Source: Falsiroseomonas bella (GTDB lineage: Bacteria > Pseudomonadota > Alphaproteobacteria > Acetobacterales > Acetobacteraceae). From it: DNA of 64,000 bases. Shown here piece by piece: positions 8,144 through 17,295 of the stretch. A model generated the notes under the pieces. The model saw only the letters and a program-made list of their open reading frames with translations. It was not told the DNA's origin and made no database searches. The stretch's first letter is position 1, and the number at the start of each line of letters is the position of its first letter. Both the position numbers and the translations under genes were made by a program. Location: positions 1 through 64,000 of the forward strand of contig NZ_QGNA01000005.1 of NCBI RefSeq assembly GCF_003173615.1, in the 5' to 3' direction.

Positions 8144-9436
8144 ATGCGCCGACGCCTTCGCGCGATCCTTGCGCTGGCCGCGCCGACCGCATTGGTCTCC
8201 GTGCTGCAGGTCTTCGCGCAGCTCTTCGAGACCTGGCTCGCCGCCCGGCAGGGCACCGCGGCGCTGGCCGGCTGGGCGGTGGTGCTGCCCTTCGCGCTGC
8301 TGATGCAGATGATGTCGGTGGGCGCGATGGGCGGCGGTGTCTCGGCCGCCATCGCGCGCGCCCTCGGCGGGAACCGGCGAGAGGAAGCGGCCGCCCTGGT
8401 TCTGCATGCCGCGCTGATCGCGCTCGTGGCGGCGCTGCTCTTCGCCGTCCCGCTCGCCCTGGCGCCACGCGCGGTGCTGGGGCTGGTCGGCGGCAGGGAC
8501 GCGGCGGAGGCAGCGGCGCCCTATGCCATGTGGCTGTTCGGTGTGGGCGCGCTGCCGGCCTGGCTCGCGAACACGCTCGCCTCCGTCCTGCGCGGCGGCG
8601 GGCGGCATGCGCTGGCCGCGCGCGTGCTGCTGATCGCCTGGGCGGCCTATCCGCCGCTCGCCTGGCTGCTGGTGGAGCCGGCGGGGATGGGGCTCGCCGG
8701 CCTCGGCGCCGCCTTCGCCGCGGTGTTCTGGGTGGCGGCGCTGGCGATGGGCCTCGTCGTGCTGCGCGGCGGCGCCGGCTTCGCGCCGCGGCTGCGCATC
8801 GCGCCTTCCGCCGCGATGTTCCAGCGCATCCTCTCGGTCGGGCTCGTCGCCTGCGGCCTCGCCGCCATCGCGAACCTCACGACGATCATGGTCACCGCGC
8901 AGCTCGCGCCGCTGGGGCCGGCCGTCGTCGCGGCCTATGGCATCTCGGCGCGGCTCGAATTCCTGATGATCCCGCTGGCCTTCGGCATCGGCTCCGCGCT
9001 GACCGCGCTGGTCGGCCGCGCCGCCGGTGCGGGCGACTGGGCGGAGGCGCGGCGCCTGGCCTGGACGGGCGGCGGCCTCGCCTTCCTGCTCGCGGGGAGT
9101 TGCGGCCTGGTGGTGTGGCTGTTCCCGGACGCCTTCGCACGCGCCTTCACAAACGATGCCGAGGTCGTCATGATCGCCGCCCGCGCGCTCGGCGTCATCG
9201 CGCCGGCCTATGCCGCCTTCGGCGCCGGCATGGCGATGTATTTCGCCTCCCAGGGCGCCGGCCGCATGGGCTGGCCGATGGCCGGCGCGGTGGCGCGCTT
9301 CGCCATCGCGGTCGGCGGCGGCGCGCTGCTCGCCGGGCCTATGGGGCTGGACGGACAGTTCCTTGCCGTCGCCCTCGGCATCACCGCCTATGGCGTGCTC
9401 ACCGCCACCGCGGTGCGCCCGGGCGTCTGGCGCTGA
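8144..9436 (+). CDS. MATE family multidrug/toxin efflux protein
   Basis: 430 residues, almost entirely hydrophobic with about 12 predicted membrane spans in two homologous halves. MATE-type features include LALAAPTALVSVLQ at the start and FGIGSALTALVGRAAGAGD at the beginning of the second half. It would export cationic or other small molecules using a Na+ or H+ gradient. The ATG at 8144 starts just before the first span; in-frame sequence upstream is Arg/Pro-rich and unlike coding. It diverges from the M20 gene across 120 bp. The substrate is unknown. Confidence 0.88.
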   Translation: MRRRLRAILALAAPTALVSVLQVFAQLFETWLAARQGTAALAGWAVVLPFALLMQMMSVGAMGGGVSAAIARALGGNRREEAAALVLHAALIALVAALLFAVPLALAPRAVLGLVGGRDAAEAAAPYAMWLFGVGALPAWLANTLASVLRGGGRHALAARVLLIAWAAYPPLAWLLVEPAGMGLAGLGAAFAAVFWVAALAMGLVVLRGGAGFAPRLRIAPSAAMFQRILSVGLVACGLAAIANLTTIMVTAQLAPLGPAVVAAYGISARLEFLMIPLAFGIGSALTALVGRAAGAGDWAEARRLAWTGGGLAFLLAGSCGLVVWLFPDAFARAFTNDAEVVMIAARALGVIAPAYAAFGAGMAMYFASQGAGRMGWPMAGAVARFAIAVGGGALLAGPMGLDGQFLAVALGITAYGVLTATAVRPGVWR

Positions 9437-9479
9437 TCCGCCGGCGGCGTCATGCTGCCGCCGGTTGGAGGAGGACGCC

Positions 9480-10613
9480 GTGACGGATGAGGGCGCATTG
9501 GCGGCGCTGCGCGACACCGCGCGCCGCTTCGCCGAGACCGCAGTGGCGCCGCGCGCCGCCGAGCTCGATGAGACCGAGGCCTTCCCGCGCGACATCTACC
9601 AGGCGCTGGCGAAGCTCGGCCTGCTCGGCATCACCGTGCCGGAGGCGATGGGCGGCGCCGAGGCCGGCGTGCTCGCCTATGCCGTCGTGATGGAGGAACT
9701 TTCCCGAGGCTACGCCAGCGTCGCAGACCAGGTCGGGCTGGTGGAGCTGCTCGGCACGCTGCTGTCGGAACACGGGACGGAGGCGCAGCGAGCGGAATAC
9801 CTGGCGCCGCTGCTGCGCTACGAACGCAGCTGCGCCTATGCGCTGACCGAGGCCGAGGCCGGCTCCGACCTCGCCAACCTCAAGGCGACCGCGCTGCGCG
9901 ACGGCGATGGCTGGCGGTTGACGGGCGAGAAGATGTGGATCCACATGGCGCCGCGCGCGGATTTCGCCGCGGTGCTGGCCCGCACCGATCCCGCCGCGGG
10001 ACATCGCGGCATGTCCATCTTCCTGGTGGATCTCCGCGGCCCGGGGGTGGAGCGGCTGCGGGCGGAGCACAAGATGGGCCAGCGCGCCTCCCCCGTCGGC
10101 GGGTTGCGCTTTGAGGATGTGAAGCTGCCGGGCACGGCGCTGCTCGGCCCGGAAGGCCGCGGCTTCCACATGATGATGTCGGTGCTGGACAAGGGGCGCA
10201 TCGGCATCGGCGCGCTCGCGCTCGGCATCCTGCAGCGCGCGCTGGAGGAGAGCATCGCCTTCGCGAAGCAACGCGTGCAGTTCGGCAGGCCGATCGCGGA
10301 GCAGCAGGCGATCCGCTTCATGATCGCGGACATGGCCAAGGACACGCATGCCGCGCGGCTGATGGTGCAGGACGCCGCGCGGAAGATGGACCGCGGCGAG
10401 CGCGCGACGCTGGAAGCCAGCATGGCGAAATGCTTCGCGTCCGACGCGGCGGTGGCGCGCACCGCGGATGCGGTGCAGATCCATGGCGGCACGGGCTACA
10501 TCCGCGGCGTGACGGTGGAGCGGCTCTATCGCGACGCGAAGATCACGCAGATCTACGAAGGCACCAACCAGATCCAGAGGGTCATCATGGCACGGGAGAT
10601 TCTTGGCGCATGA
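9480..10613 (+). CDS. Acyl-CoA dehydrogenase
   Basis: 377 residues, standard for a soluble FAD acyl-CoA dehydrogenase. Signature segments are YALTEAEAGSDLANLKATA, FGRPIAEQQAIRF, QIHGGTGYIRG and IYEGTNQIQR; the last holds the usual catalytic-base Glu. It oxidises an acyl-CoA to the 2-enoyl-CoA and passes electrons to ETF. The start is GTG at 9480, set by GGAGGAGGA about 6 bases upstream. Its stop overlaps the SDR start (ATGA), and the SDR overlaps a MaoC-type hydratase, so the three form a beta-oxidation-like unit. Chain length or branching of the substrate cannot be read. Confidence 0.93.
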   Translation: MTDEGALAALRDTARRFAETAVAPRAAELDETEAFPRDIYQALAKLGLLGITVPEAMGGAEAGVLAYAVVMEELSRGYASVADQVGLVELLGTLLSEHGTEAQRAEYLAPLLRYERSCAYALTEAEAGSDLANLKATALRDGDGWRLTGEKMWIHMAPRADFAAVLARTDPAAGHRGMSIFLVDLRGPGVERLRAEHKMGQRASPVGGLRFEDVKLPGTALLGPEGRGFHMMMSVLDKGRIGIGALALGILQRALEESIAFAKQRVQFGRPIAEQQAIRFMIADMAKDTHAARLMVQDAARKMDRGERATLEASMAKCFASDAAVARTADAVQIHGGTGYIRGVTVERLYRDAKITQIYEGTNQIQRVIMAREILGA

Positions 10614-11374
10614 GGCCGGTTGCATTGGTGACAGGGGCGCGCCGCGGCATCGGTCGCGCCACCTGCGCGGCGCTGGCCGCCAAGGGCTACGACATCCTCG
10701 GCTGCGACGTGGCCGAGGACGGCGCTGACGAAACTGCGGCCGCGGTCGCCGAACTCGGCGCCCGCTTCGGCTTCCACATCTGCGACGTCTCCGACCTCGA
10801 TGCGGTCGCATCCATGGTGGACTGGGCCTGGCGCGAATGGGGCGGGCTGGAGGCGCTGGTGAACAACGCCGGCGTCGGCGTGCTGCAGCGCGGCGACATC
10901 CTGGACGTCACGCCGGAATCCTGGGACCGCTGCATGGACATCAATGCGCGCGGCTCCTTCTTCGTCTCGCAGCATGTCGCGCGGCGCATGGTGACGGAAA
11001 GCGCGCCGCGGCGCGGCCATCGCGCGCTGGTCTTCATCTCCTCGGCCAACGCGATCCTCGCCTCCCCCGACCGGGCGGAATACACGGCGAGCAAGACGGC
11101 CGTCTCGATGCTCGCGCGCTGCTTCGCGCTGCGGCTCGCCGATGACGGCATCCCCGTCTACGACATACGCCCCGGCGTGATCCGCACAGACATGACCGCG
11201 CCCGTCGTCGCCCGCTATTCGCAGCGCATCGCGGAAGGGCTCTCGCCGATCCGGCGCTGGGGCGAGGCAGAGGATGTCGGCAACGCCATCGCCGCGCTGG
11301 TCGGTGGCGCGATCCCCTTCTCCACCGGCGACGCCTTCCACGTGGATGGCGGACTGCACATCCAGAAGCTGTGA
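10610..11374 (+). CDS. Short-chain dehydrogenase/reductase
   Basis: 254 residues of the classical SDR fold. It has the nucleotide-binding TGARRGIG near residue 9, NNAG near residue 83, the catalytic Ser in VFISSANA, and YTASK with the catalytic Tyr and Lys. RPGVIRTDM follows and the C-terminus ends VDGGLHIQKL. It probably oxidises a 3-hydroxyacyl-CoA or other hydroxy intermediate made by its neighbours. ATGA overlaps on both sides tie it to the acyl-CoA dehydrogenase and the MaoC gene. An annotation as 3-ketoacyl-ACP reductase would also fit the sequence. Confidence 0.92.
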   Translation: MRPVALVTGARRGIGRATCAALAAKGYDILGCDVAEDGADETAAAVAELGARFGFHICDVSDLDAVASMVDWAWREWGGLEALVNNAGVGVLQRGDILDVTPESWDRCMDINARGSFFVSQHVARRMVTESAPRRGHRALVFISSANAILASPDRAEYTASKTAVSMLARCFALRLADDGIPVYDIRPGVIRTDMTAPVVARYSQRIAEGLSPIRRWGEAEDVGNAIAALVGGAIPFSTGDAFHVDGGLHIQKL

Positions 11375-11838
11375 TGCGGATCGATCCTGGCCTGCTGCGC
11401 TACGAGCAGATCGAGCCCGGCCTCGCCTTCGAGACGGGCGGCATTACCGTGACGGAAGGCCACATCACGGGCTTCGCCGGCCTGACGGGCGATTTCTACG
11501 ACATCCACATGGATGACGAGTACGCGCGCGCGCTCGGCTATCCGGGCCGCGTCGCGCATGGGCTGCTCGGCCTGGCGCTGACCGACGGGCTGAAGAACCG
11601 CGCGAGCATCCGCTTCGCCGCGATCGTCTCGCTCAACTGGCGCTGGTCCTTCACCGGCCCGATCCTGGTGGGCGACCGCATCGCGGCGCGGATCGCCGTG
11701 CTATCCAAGCGGATGACGAAGAACCCGGCGCGCGGGATCGTCACCCTCGGCTTCGACCTGGTGAACCAGAAGGGCGAAGTGGTGCAGAAGGGCGAGAACG
11801 ACATGATGGTGCACACCCTCGCCGGCGCGCCGGCGTGA
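11374..11838 (+). CDS. MaoC-family hot-dog hydratase/dehydratase
   Basis: 154 residues with the MaoC hydratase core: ITGFAGLTGDFYDIHMDDEY followed by GRVAHGLLGLAL, providing the Asp/His catalytic pair of R-specific enoyl-CoA hydratases. It would hydrate a 2-enoyl-CoA. ATG at 11374 overlaps the SDR stop; a GTG at 11371 is possible but not needed. It ends 4 bp before the convergent Gfo/Idh/MocA gene. The window holds a second MaoC gene next to the CoA-transferase. Confidence 0.9.
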   Translation: MRIDPGLLRYEQIEPGLAFETGGITVTEGHITGFAGLTGDFYDIHMDDEYARALGYPGRVAHGLLGLALTDGLKNRASIRFAAIVSLNWRWSFTGPILVGDRIAARIAVLSKRMTKNPARGIVTLGFDLVNQKGEVVQKGENDMMVHTLAGAPA

Positions 11839-11842
11839 CGCG

Positions 11843-12859
11843 TCAGCGCAGCGTCACGAACCCACCCGCCCGCGCGCTCTCCAGCACCGCCTCGATCACC
11901 TCCTGCACGGCAAGCCCGGTCGTGCCGGCGTTGGAGGGCGCCCTGCCCTGCTCGATCGCGTCCAGCACTTCCGCGATCATCGCCCGATGCGGGCCGTGGT
12001 CGAAGGCCATCGGATCGGCGCCGCCACCACCGGCCAGGCCGCGGTCCAGCACCTCCACCGGCGTGCCCTTCACATGCAGTTCCAGCCTTTCCGCGACCAG
12101 CGCGGCGCTGCCGCCCGTGCCGGCGATCTCGATGCGCTCGGGGAAGCCCGGCTCGGCGACCGTGGTCGCATCCAGCACGCCGATCGCGCCATTGGCGAAG
12201 CGCAGCGCGGCGCCGACGATGTCCTCGGTGTCGATGGCCCGCAGCGGCGAGGTGCGCGCGAAGCCGGCAAGCTGCGCCACCGGTCCGGCCAGGTGCAGCA
12301 GCAGGTCGAGCGTATGGATCGCCTGCGTCAGCAGCACGCCGCCGCCGTCCCGCGCCTTCATCCCCCTGCCCGGCTGCGCGAAATAGGCCGCATCGCGCCA
12401 CCAGCGGATGGAAGCGGAGCAGGAGAGCAGCGTGCCGAGTTCGCCCGCCGCAACCGCCTGCTTCAGCCGCAACGCGCCCGGCCGGAAGCGGTGCTGGAAC
12501 ACCACGCCGAGCGTCACGCCCGCACGCGCGGCAACCTCCACCAGCGCCTTCGCCCGCGCCGCCGTGATCTCCAGCGGCTTCTCCACGATCAGGTGTTTCC
12601 CGGCCGCTGCCACTGTCTCGACCACCGGCAGATGTGCGCCGGGCGGGGTCAGCACCAGCAGCAGGTCGCTCTCGGCGATCAGCGCATCCAGCGTGCCGAA
12701 GACCGGCGCGTCCCATTTGGCCGCGAAGGCCTCGCGCCGCGCCACGGATGGCGCGTAGCCCCCGGCAAGGCGCGCGCGGCCCGCTTCTTCCAGGTCGCGG
12801 ATCGCCAGCATGTGCGGCTGCACCGCCATGCCCAGCCCGACGATCCCGATGCGCATCAT
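11843..12859 (-). CDS. Gfo/Idh/MocA family NAD(P)-dependent oxidoreductase
   Basis: 338 residues. The N-terminal Rossmann domain starts MRIGIVGLGMA, and the family marker EKPLEIT follows near residue 95 (catalytic Lys of the EKP motif). The C-terminal alpha/beta domain includes GVLLTQAIHTLDLLLHLAG, with the family's substrate-site His. Members act on sugars, inositols, bile pigments or similar hydroxy compounds; the substrate here is unknown. Its ATG overlaps the stop of the upstream enoyl-CoA hydratase gene (ATGA), so the two are co-transcribed. Confidence 0.92.
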   Translation of the reverse strand: MMRIGIVGLGMAVQPHMLAIRDLEEAGRARLAGGYAPSVARREAFAAKWDAPVFGTLDALIAESDLLLVLTPPGAHLPVVETVAAAGKHLIVEKPLEITAARAKALVEVAARAGVTLGVVFQHRFRPGALRLKQAVAAGELGTLLSCSASIRWWRDAAYFAQPGRGMKARDGGGVLLTQAIHTLDLLLHLAGPVAQLAGFARTSPLRAIDTEDIVGAALRFANGAIGVLDATTVAEPGFPERIEIAGTGGSAALVAERLELHVKGTPVEVLDRGLAGGGGADPMAFDHGPHRAMIAEVLDAIEQGRAPSNAGTTGLAVQEVIEAVLESARAGGFVTLR

Positions 12860-13581
12860 CGGCCAGCCTCCCGCAGCGCCGCCAGGCACAGCACGTTCAT
12901 CTCGTTCTCATAGGCGAGCCCCGCCGCCAGCGGCGCTTCCAGCGATTGCCGCACCGCCGCCTTCACCGCCTGGGTCGCGACGGGCGGCAGGGCGGCGAGT
13001 TTCCGGCACAGCGCCATCGCCGTCTCCTCCAGGGCATCATCGTCCACGACCTCCTCCACCAGGCGCAGCCGCAGCGCCTCATCCGCGCCGATCTGCTCGC
13101 CCGTCAGCAGCAGCCGCATCGCCACGCCGAGCCCCGCCACGCGCGGCAGGATCTGCGAAGCACCGCCGCCGCCCACCCAGCCGCGCGTGACTTCCGGAAA
13201 GCCGATCCTGGCGCTGCGCCCGGCGATGCGGATGTCGCAGGCCAGGGCGAGTTCAAAGCCGCCGCCCAGCGCCCAGCCCTTCAACGCCGCGACCACCGGC
13301 TTGCGGATGGCGCGCACCGCGCCCGGATAGTCCGGCCGGTGCCGGAAGTCCCAGGCCGTCCGGAAGGCCTCGATGGCCTTCAGGTCCATCCCGGCGCAGA
13401 AGGCGCGCTCCCCGGCACCACGCAGCAGCACCGCGCGCAGGCTGTCGTCGCCGTTGATAGCCTGCGCATGCGCGGCGAGCTCGCCCGCCATCGCATTGGT
13501 GATGGAATTGTGCTTAGCGGGCCGGTCGAGCGTCAGCACCGCCACGCCCTCCGTCACCGCCAGCGTGACCGCCCCGTCCAT
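12856..13581 (-). CDS. Enoyl-CoA hydratase/isomerase family protein
   Basis: 241 residues of the crotonase fold. The oxyanion-hole segments are AFCAGMDLKAIEAF and KGWALGGGFELALACDIR; the catalytic-glutamate region reads FPEVTRGWVGGGGAS, with one Glu kept in PEV and the second position occupied by a Gly-rich stretch. This could be a hydratase, an isomerase or another crotonase activity. The ATG at 13581 is preceded by a GGAAAC leader. It diverges from the CoA-transferase across 64 bp and is the first gene of a two-gene unit with the Gfo/Idh/MocA oxidoreductase. Confidence 0.9.
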   Translation of the reverse strand: MDGAVTLAVTEGVAVLTLDRPAKHNSITNAMAGELAAHAQAINGDDSLRAVLLRGAGERAFCAGMDLKAIEAFRTAWDFRHRPDYPGAVRAIRKPVVAALKGWALGGGFELALACDIRIAGRSARIGFPEVTRGWVGGGGASQILPRVAGLGVAMRLLLTGEQIGADEALRLRLVEEVVDDDALEETAMALCRKLAALPPVATQAVKAAVRQSLEAPLAAGLAYENEMNVLCLAALREAGR

Positions 13582-13645
13582 CCCGTTTCCTCCGCGCCCT
13601 CTGCCGGATAGAGTAGCGCCAAGTGGCGAAGGGGAAACGGGCAGC

Positions 13646-15187
13646 ATGCGCAGGGTGACGGCGGCACAGGTCGCCTCCCTCGTTCGGGATGGCGACACGC
13701 TGCTGATCGGCGGTTCGGGCGGCGGGCATGCGGTGCCGGATGCGCTGCTGGCCGCACTTGGCGCGCGCTTCCGCGAGAGTGGGGCGCCGCGCGACATCAC
13801 GGCGCTGCACCCGGTCGGCGTGGGCGACGGCGCGAACCGCGGCCTTGGCCACCTGGCGCAGAAGGGCCTGCTGAAGCGCAACATCGCCGGCAGCTACGTC
13901 AACTCGCCACCGGTGGGCCAGATGGCCTTGCGCGACGAGATCGAGGCGTGGTCCCTGCCCCAGGGTGCACTGTCCCAACTGATGCGGGAGATGGCGGCGG
14001 GCCGGCCCGGCTTGCTGACCAAGACCGGCCTGCACACCTTCGTTGATCCCCGCCTGCAGGGCGGCCGCCAATCGCCCTCCGCGCGCGAGGACCTGGTGGA
14101 GCTCGTGCAGTTCCGCGGCGAGGATTTCCTCTTCTACAAGCCGTACCAGGTGGACATCGCCTTCCTGCGCGGCACGACGGCCGATGAGGACGGCAATGTC
14201 TCCATGGAGCATGAGGCCGTCACGCTCGAGATGCTGTCGGAAGCGCAGGCGACGAAGCGCTGCGGCGGCATCGTCGCGGTGCAGGTGAAGCGCATCGCGC
14301 GCCGCGGCTCGATCCACCCGAAGATGGTCAAGATCCCCGGCATCCTGGTGGATCTCGTTGTCGTGGTGCCGGAGCAGGAGCAGACCTTCGAGACGCCCTA
14401 TTCCCCCGCCTATTCCGGCGAGATGCGCATCCCGCTCGAGGACATCCCGGTTCTGCCGCTGGACTCGCGAAAGATCGTCGCTCGGCGCGGCGCGCTGGAG
14501 CTGTTCCCGCGCGCGGTGTGCAACCTCGGCTCCGGCATCTTCACGGGGCTGGCGAATGTCGCCGCCGAGGAAGGCTGCCTCGACGCGGTCTGCCTCACCA
14601 ACGAGCAGGGCAATATCGGCGGCGCGCCGGCTTCCGGCGGCGAGGCCGGCGCGGCGATGAACCCGGACGCGCAGCTGGACCAGCCCTACCAGTTCGACTT
14701 CTACGATGGCGGCGGGCTCGACCTCGCCTTCCTGTCCTTCGCCGAGTTCGACGCGGCGGGGAACGTGAATGTCTCCCGCTTCGGGAAGCGCCTGATCGGC
14801 CCCGGCGGCTTCATCAACATCAGCCAGAACGCGCAGCGCGTGATCTTCGGCGGCACGCTGACCGCCGGCGGCAAGCCGAAGGCGGTGCAGCAGGTGGAGC
14901 AGATCACCTTCTCCGGCCGCTATGCGCGCGAACGCGGGCAGCCCGTACTGTATGTCACGGACGCCGCGGTGTTCCGCCTGGGCGAGAGCGGCCCGGAACT
15001 GGCGGAGATCGCGCCGGACCTGACGGTGGAGCAGGTGGTCGCGCGCATGGGCTTCCGGCCGACCGTTGCACCGGATCTGAAGCCGATGGACGCGCGCCTG
15101 TTCCTCGACGGTCGCATGGGCCTCGCCGCCCACATCGCGGCGCAACAGCCGAAGGCAGCGTCCGCACGTCTGGCAACGCTCACATGA
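13646..15187 (+). CDS. Family I CoA-transferase (fused alpha-beta, acetate/propionate/3-oxoacid type)
   Basis: 513 residues with both family I halves in one chain, as in YdiF and propionate CoA-transferases. The N-half has LLIGGSGGGHAVPDALL; the C-half has CLTNEQGNIGG, whose Glu (residue 320) is the expected thioester-forming nucleophile, followed by DQPYQFDFYDGGGLD. It would move CoA between a donor acyl-CoA and an incoming carboxylate. The ATG at 13646 lies behind GGGGAAACGGG; in-frame sequence upstream is not family-like. Its stop overlaps the following MaoC start, and a TRAP transporter follows, suggesting uptake and activation of one acid. Confidence 0.93.
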   Translation: MRRVTAAQVASLVRDGDTLLIGGSGGGHAVPDALLAALGARFRESGAPRDITALHPVGVGDGANRGLGHLAQKGLLKRNIAGSYVNSPPVGQMALRDEIEAWSLPQGALSQLMREMAAGRPGLLTKTGLHTFVDPRLQGGRQSPSAREDLVELVQFRGEDFLFYKPYQVDIAFLRGTTADEDGNVSMEHEAVTLEMLSEAQATKRCGGIVAVQVKRIARRGSIHPKMVKIPGILVDLVVVVPEQEQTFETPYSPAYSGEMRIPLEDIPVLPLDSRKIVARRGALELFPRAVCNLGSGIFTGLANVAAEEGCLDAVCLTNEQGNIGGAPASGGEAGAAMNPDAQLDQPYQFDFYDGGGLDLAFLSFAEFDAAGNVNVSRFGKRLIGPGGFINISQNAQRVIFGGTLTAGGKPKAVQQVEQITFSGRYARERGQPVLYVTDAAVFRLGESGPELAEIAPDLTVEQVVARMGFRPTVAPDLKPMDARLFLDGRMGLAAHIAAQQPKAASARLATLT

Positions 15188-15621
15188 AGCTCGGCATCGC
15201 GCCCGGCGAGGTCGCCACTTTCGAGAAGACGATCACCGAGCGCGACCTGCTGCTGACCGCCGAGATCACGGGCGACCACGACCCGCTGCATGTGGACGAG
15301 GCCTATGCGGCGCGCACCGCCTATGGCCGGCGCATCGCGCATGGCGCGCTGGTGCTGGGCCTGCTCTCCTCCACCGCCAGCACCATCGCGCATCGTGCCA
15401 TCGCCAATGGCGCGGAGGGTGTGCCGGTCTCGCTCGGCTATGACCGCGTGCGCTTCCTGCAGCCGGTCTTCATAGGCGACCGGCTCACGGCGACCTATCG
15501 CGTGGAACGCACCGACGAGACCGCCGGCCGCGCGGAAAGCGCCTGCACGGTCACGAACCAGCATGACGAGACCTGCCTGGTGGCGCGGCACATCCTCAGA
15601 TGGGTTGCGGCGCCCGCGTAA
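15184..15621 (+). CDS. MaoC-family enoyl-CoA hydratase-like protein
   Basis: 145 residues. The MaoC motif reads AEITGDHDPLHVDEAYAART then GRRIAHGALVLGLLSS, keeping the Asp and His of R-specific hydratases. The partner sequence at the end, TVTNQHDETCLVARHILRW, is typical of hot-dog folds. It overlaps the CoA-transferase gene by ATGA and would act right after CoA activation. It differs clearly from the other MaoC protein in this window, so the two are paralogues, not a recent duplication. Confidence 0.9.
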   Translation: MKLGIAPGEVATFEKTITERDLLLTAEITGDHDPLHVDEAYAARTAYGRRIAHGALVLGLLSSTASTIAHRAIANGAEGVPVSLGYDRVRFLQPVFIGDRLTATYRVERTDETAGRAESACTVTNQHDETCLVARHILRWVAAPA

Positions 15622-15708
15622 CTGGGTGGTTCCCATGCCGCGGAGGCCGGGCTAGCCTGCCTGCCGCAGGCCGGATGCAAACCGGTTACACGCAAGGGGA
15701 GACAGTCC

Positions 15709-16707
15709 ATGGAACGTCGCGCTTTCCTTGGCGCCGTCGGCGCCGCAACCGGCCTTCTCGCCGCACCCGCCGTGGTGCGCGCACAAGCGCCAATCACCCT
15801 GAACGGCGCCAGCCAGTTCAACCCGGAGCACGTCTTCAACCGCACTATGACGAAGTTCCAGGAGCTGGTCGTGCAGTACTACGGCCGCCCGGTGAACTTC
15901 GTCATGCACAACAACAGCTCGCTGGGGTTGGAGAAGCAGTATTTCGAGTACATGTCGGCAGGCCGCGCGGTGGATTTCGCCATCGTCAGCCCCGCCCACA
16001 TGTCCACCTTCAGCCGCGCCGCCCCCTATATCGACGCGCCCTTCCTGTTCCGCGACCTCGCGCACTGGAACAAGGTGCTGGACGCGGATCTGCTGAAGCC
16101 GGTCGCGGATGAGGTGGAGCGCCGCGCCCGCGTCGCGCTGATCGGCTATGCCGGCGGCGGCGTGCGCAACATCTTCTCGAGCCGCCCGGCCACCAACATG
16201 GCGCAGCTGCGCGGCCTGCGCATCCGCGTCCAGGGCGCCCCGATCTGGAGCCGCACCTTCCAGGCGATCGGCATGGCGCCGCAGGTCATCGCCTACAACG
16301 AGGTCTACAACGCCATCCAGAACAACGTCATCGAAGCCGGCGAGAACGAGGCCGCGGGCGTCGAGCAGATGCGCTTCTACGAGGTCGGGCCGAACCTGAT
16401 CCTGACGCAGCACGCGATCACGATCCGCCCGCTCTGCTTCTCCGTGCAGACCATGCAGCGCCTGCCGCGCGAGTTGCAGGAGGCGATCCGCCGCGCCGGC
16501 AAGGAAGCCGGCACCTTCGGCCGGCAGACCGAGAGCAGCGAGGACGGGCAGAAGGTGGATGCCTTGGCCTCGGCCGGCCGACTGAAGAAGGTCGAATTCA
16601 CGGAGCGGGCGCAGATGAACGCCGCCGTGCAGCCGGTCATGGCCGCCTACGCCAAGGAGATCGACGCGGAGCAGATCCACAACCGGATCAACGCGCTCAC
16701 CTCGTGA
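15709..16707 (+). CDS. TRAP transporter substrate-binding protein (DctP family)
   Basis: 332 residues. A twin-arginine signal (ERRAFLGAVGAATG) ends near VVRAQA, so it is probably exported folded by Tat. DctP features are the PYIDAPFLFRDLAHWNKVLD region and LRGLRIRVQGAPIW, whose Arg usually clamps a ligand carboxylate, then AYNEVYNAIQNNVIEAGENE. It binds an organic acid for the DctQ/DctM permease that follows. AGGGGAGA sits about 7 bases before the ATG. A very stable hairpin separates it from dctQ, as expected where the binding protein is made in excess. Confidence 0.93.
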   Translation: MERRAFLGAVGAATGLLAAPAVVRAQAPITLNGASQFNPEHVFNRTMTKFQELVVQYYGRPVNFVMHNNSSLGLEKQYFEYMSAGRAVDFAIVSPAHMSTFSRAAPYIDAPFLFRDLAHWNKVLDADLLKPVADEVERRARVALIGYAGGGVRNIFSSRPATNMAQLRGLRIRVQGAPIWSRTFQAIGMAPQVIAYNEVYNAIQNNVIEAGENEAAGVEQMRFYEVGPNLILTQHAITIRPLCFSVQTMQRLPRELQEAIRRAGKEAGTFGRQTESSEDGQKVDALASAGRLKKVEFTERAQMNAAVQPVMAAYAKEIDAEQIHNRINALTS

Positions 16708-16713
16708 TCCCCG

Positions 16714-16744
16714 GCGGCGGGGCGGCCTTCCGCCGCCCCGCCGC
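16714..16744 (+). terminator. Strong hairpin between the TRAP binding-protein and permease genes
   Basis: A perfect 13-bp stem, GCGGCGGGGCGGC (16714-16726) with GCCGCCCCGCCGC (16732-16744), closed by the 5-base loop CTTCC. It begins 7 bp past the dctP stop and lies 35 bp before dctQ. Only scattered T residues follow, so it is better read as an attenuator or an mRNA 3'-end stabiliser than as a full terminator. It probably makes binding protein more abundant than permease. Confidence 0.7.
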
Positions 16745-16779
16745 GCCTTCCTCCCTAATCCGACCGAAGGACCCACCGC

Positions 16780-17295
16780 ATGCCGGAATCCGGCGCGCGC
16801 GGGATGTTCCGCCGCATCCTCTTCCTCTACGCCCGGCTGCTCGATCTGCTGCTGGTCCTGACGGTCGCTGTCATCATCCTGCCGGTCACGCTGCAGATCT
16901 TCGCCCGCTTCACGGACTGGCTGCCGCGCTACATCTGGACCGAGGAGCTCGCGCGCTTCCTGCTCGTCTGGATGATCATGATCGGCTCCATCATCGGCGT
17001 GCGCGAAGGTGCGCATTTCACGGTGGACCTGTTCAACAACCTGCGCGGCCGCACCAAGGCTGCAATGGATATTCTCGCGGCGATCTTCGTGCTCGCCATG
17101 GCGATCGTGTTCATCGTGTACGGGTGGGAGTTCACGGACTCCGCCTGGTTCCGGATCAGCGAACTGGCCGAGCTGCCGCTCTGGACGATCCACATCGCCT
17201 GGCCGATCGCCGGCGTGTCCTGGCTGCTGTTCCAGGGCGAGCGGGTGTGGGACGATGTCCAGGTGCTGCTGCACGGCGAGAGGAAGCTTCCGTGA
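16780..17295 (+). CDS. TRAP transporter small permease subunit (DctQ family)
   Basis: 171 residues with four predicted membrane helices. The conserved DctQ segment RYIWTEELARFLLVWMIMI is followed by GSIIGVREGAHFTVD. It joins DctM in the inner membrane to form the Na+-driven carboxylate importer. GAAGGA precedes the ATG by about 9 bases. Its TGA overlaps the ATG of dctM (TGATG), giving translational coupling of the two membrane subunits. Confidence 0.92.
   Translation: MPESGARGMFRRILFLYARLLDLLLVLTVAVIILPVTLQIFARFTDWLPRYIWTEELARFLLVWMIMIGSIIGVREGAHFTVDLFNNLRGRTKAAMDILAAIFVLAMAIVFIVYGWEFTDSAWFRISELAELPLWTIHIAWPIAGVSWLLFQGERVWDDVQVLLHGERKLP

Noticed and set aside
13373-13645. An upstream in-frame extension of the CoA-transferase
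   Set aside because: It overlaps the enoyl-CoA hydratase in antisense and lacks family similarity. The ATG at 13646 has a ribosome site and the conserved N-terminus.
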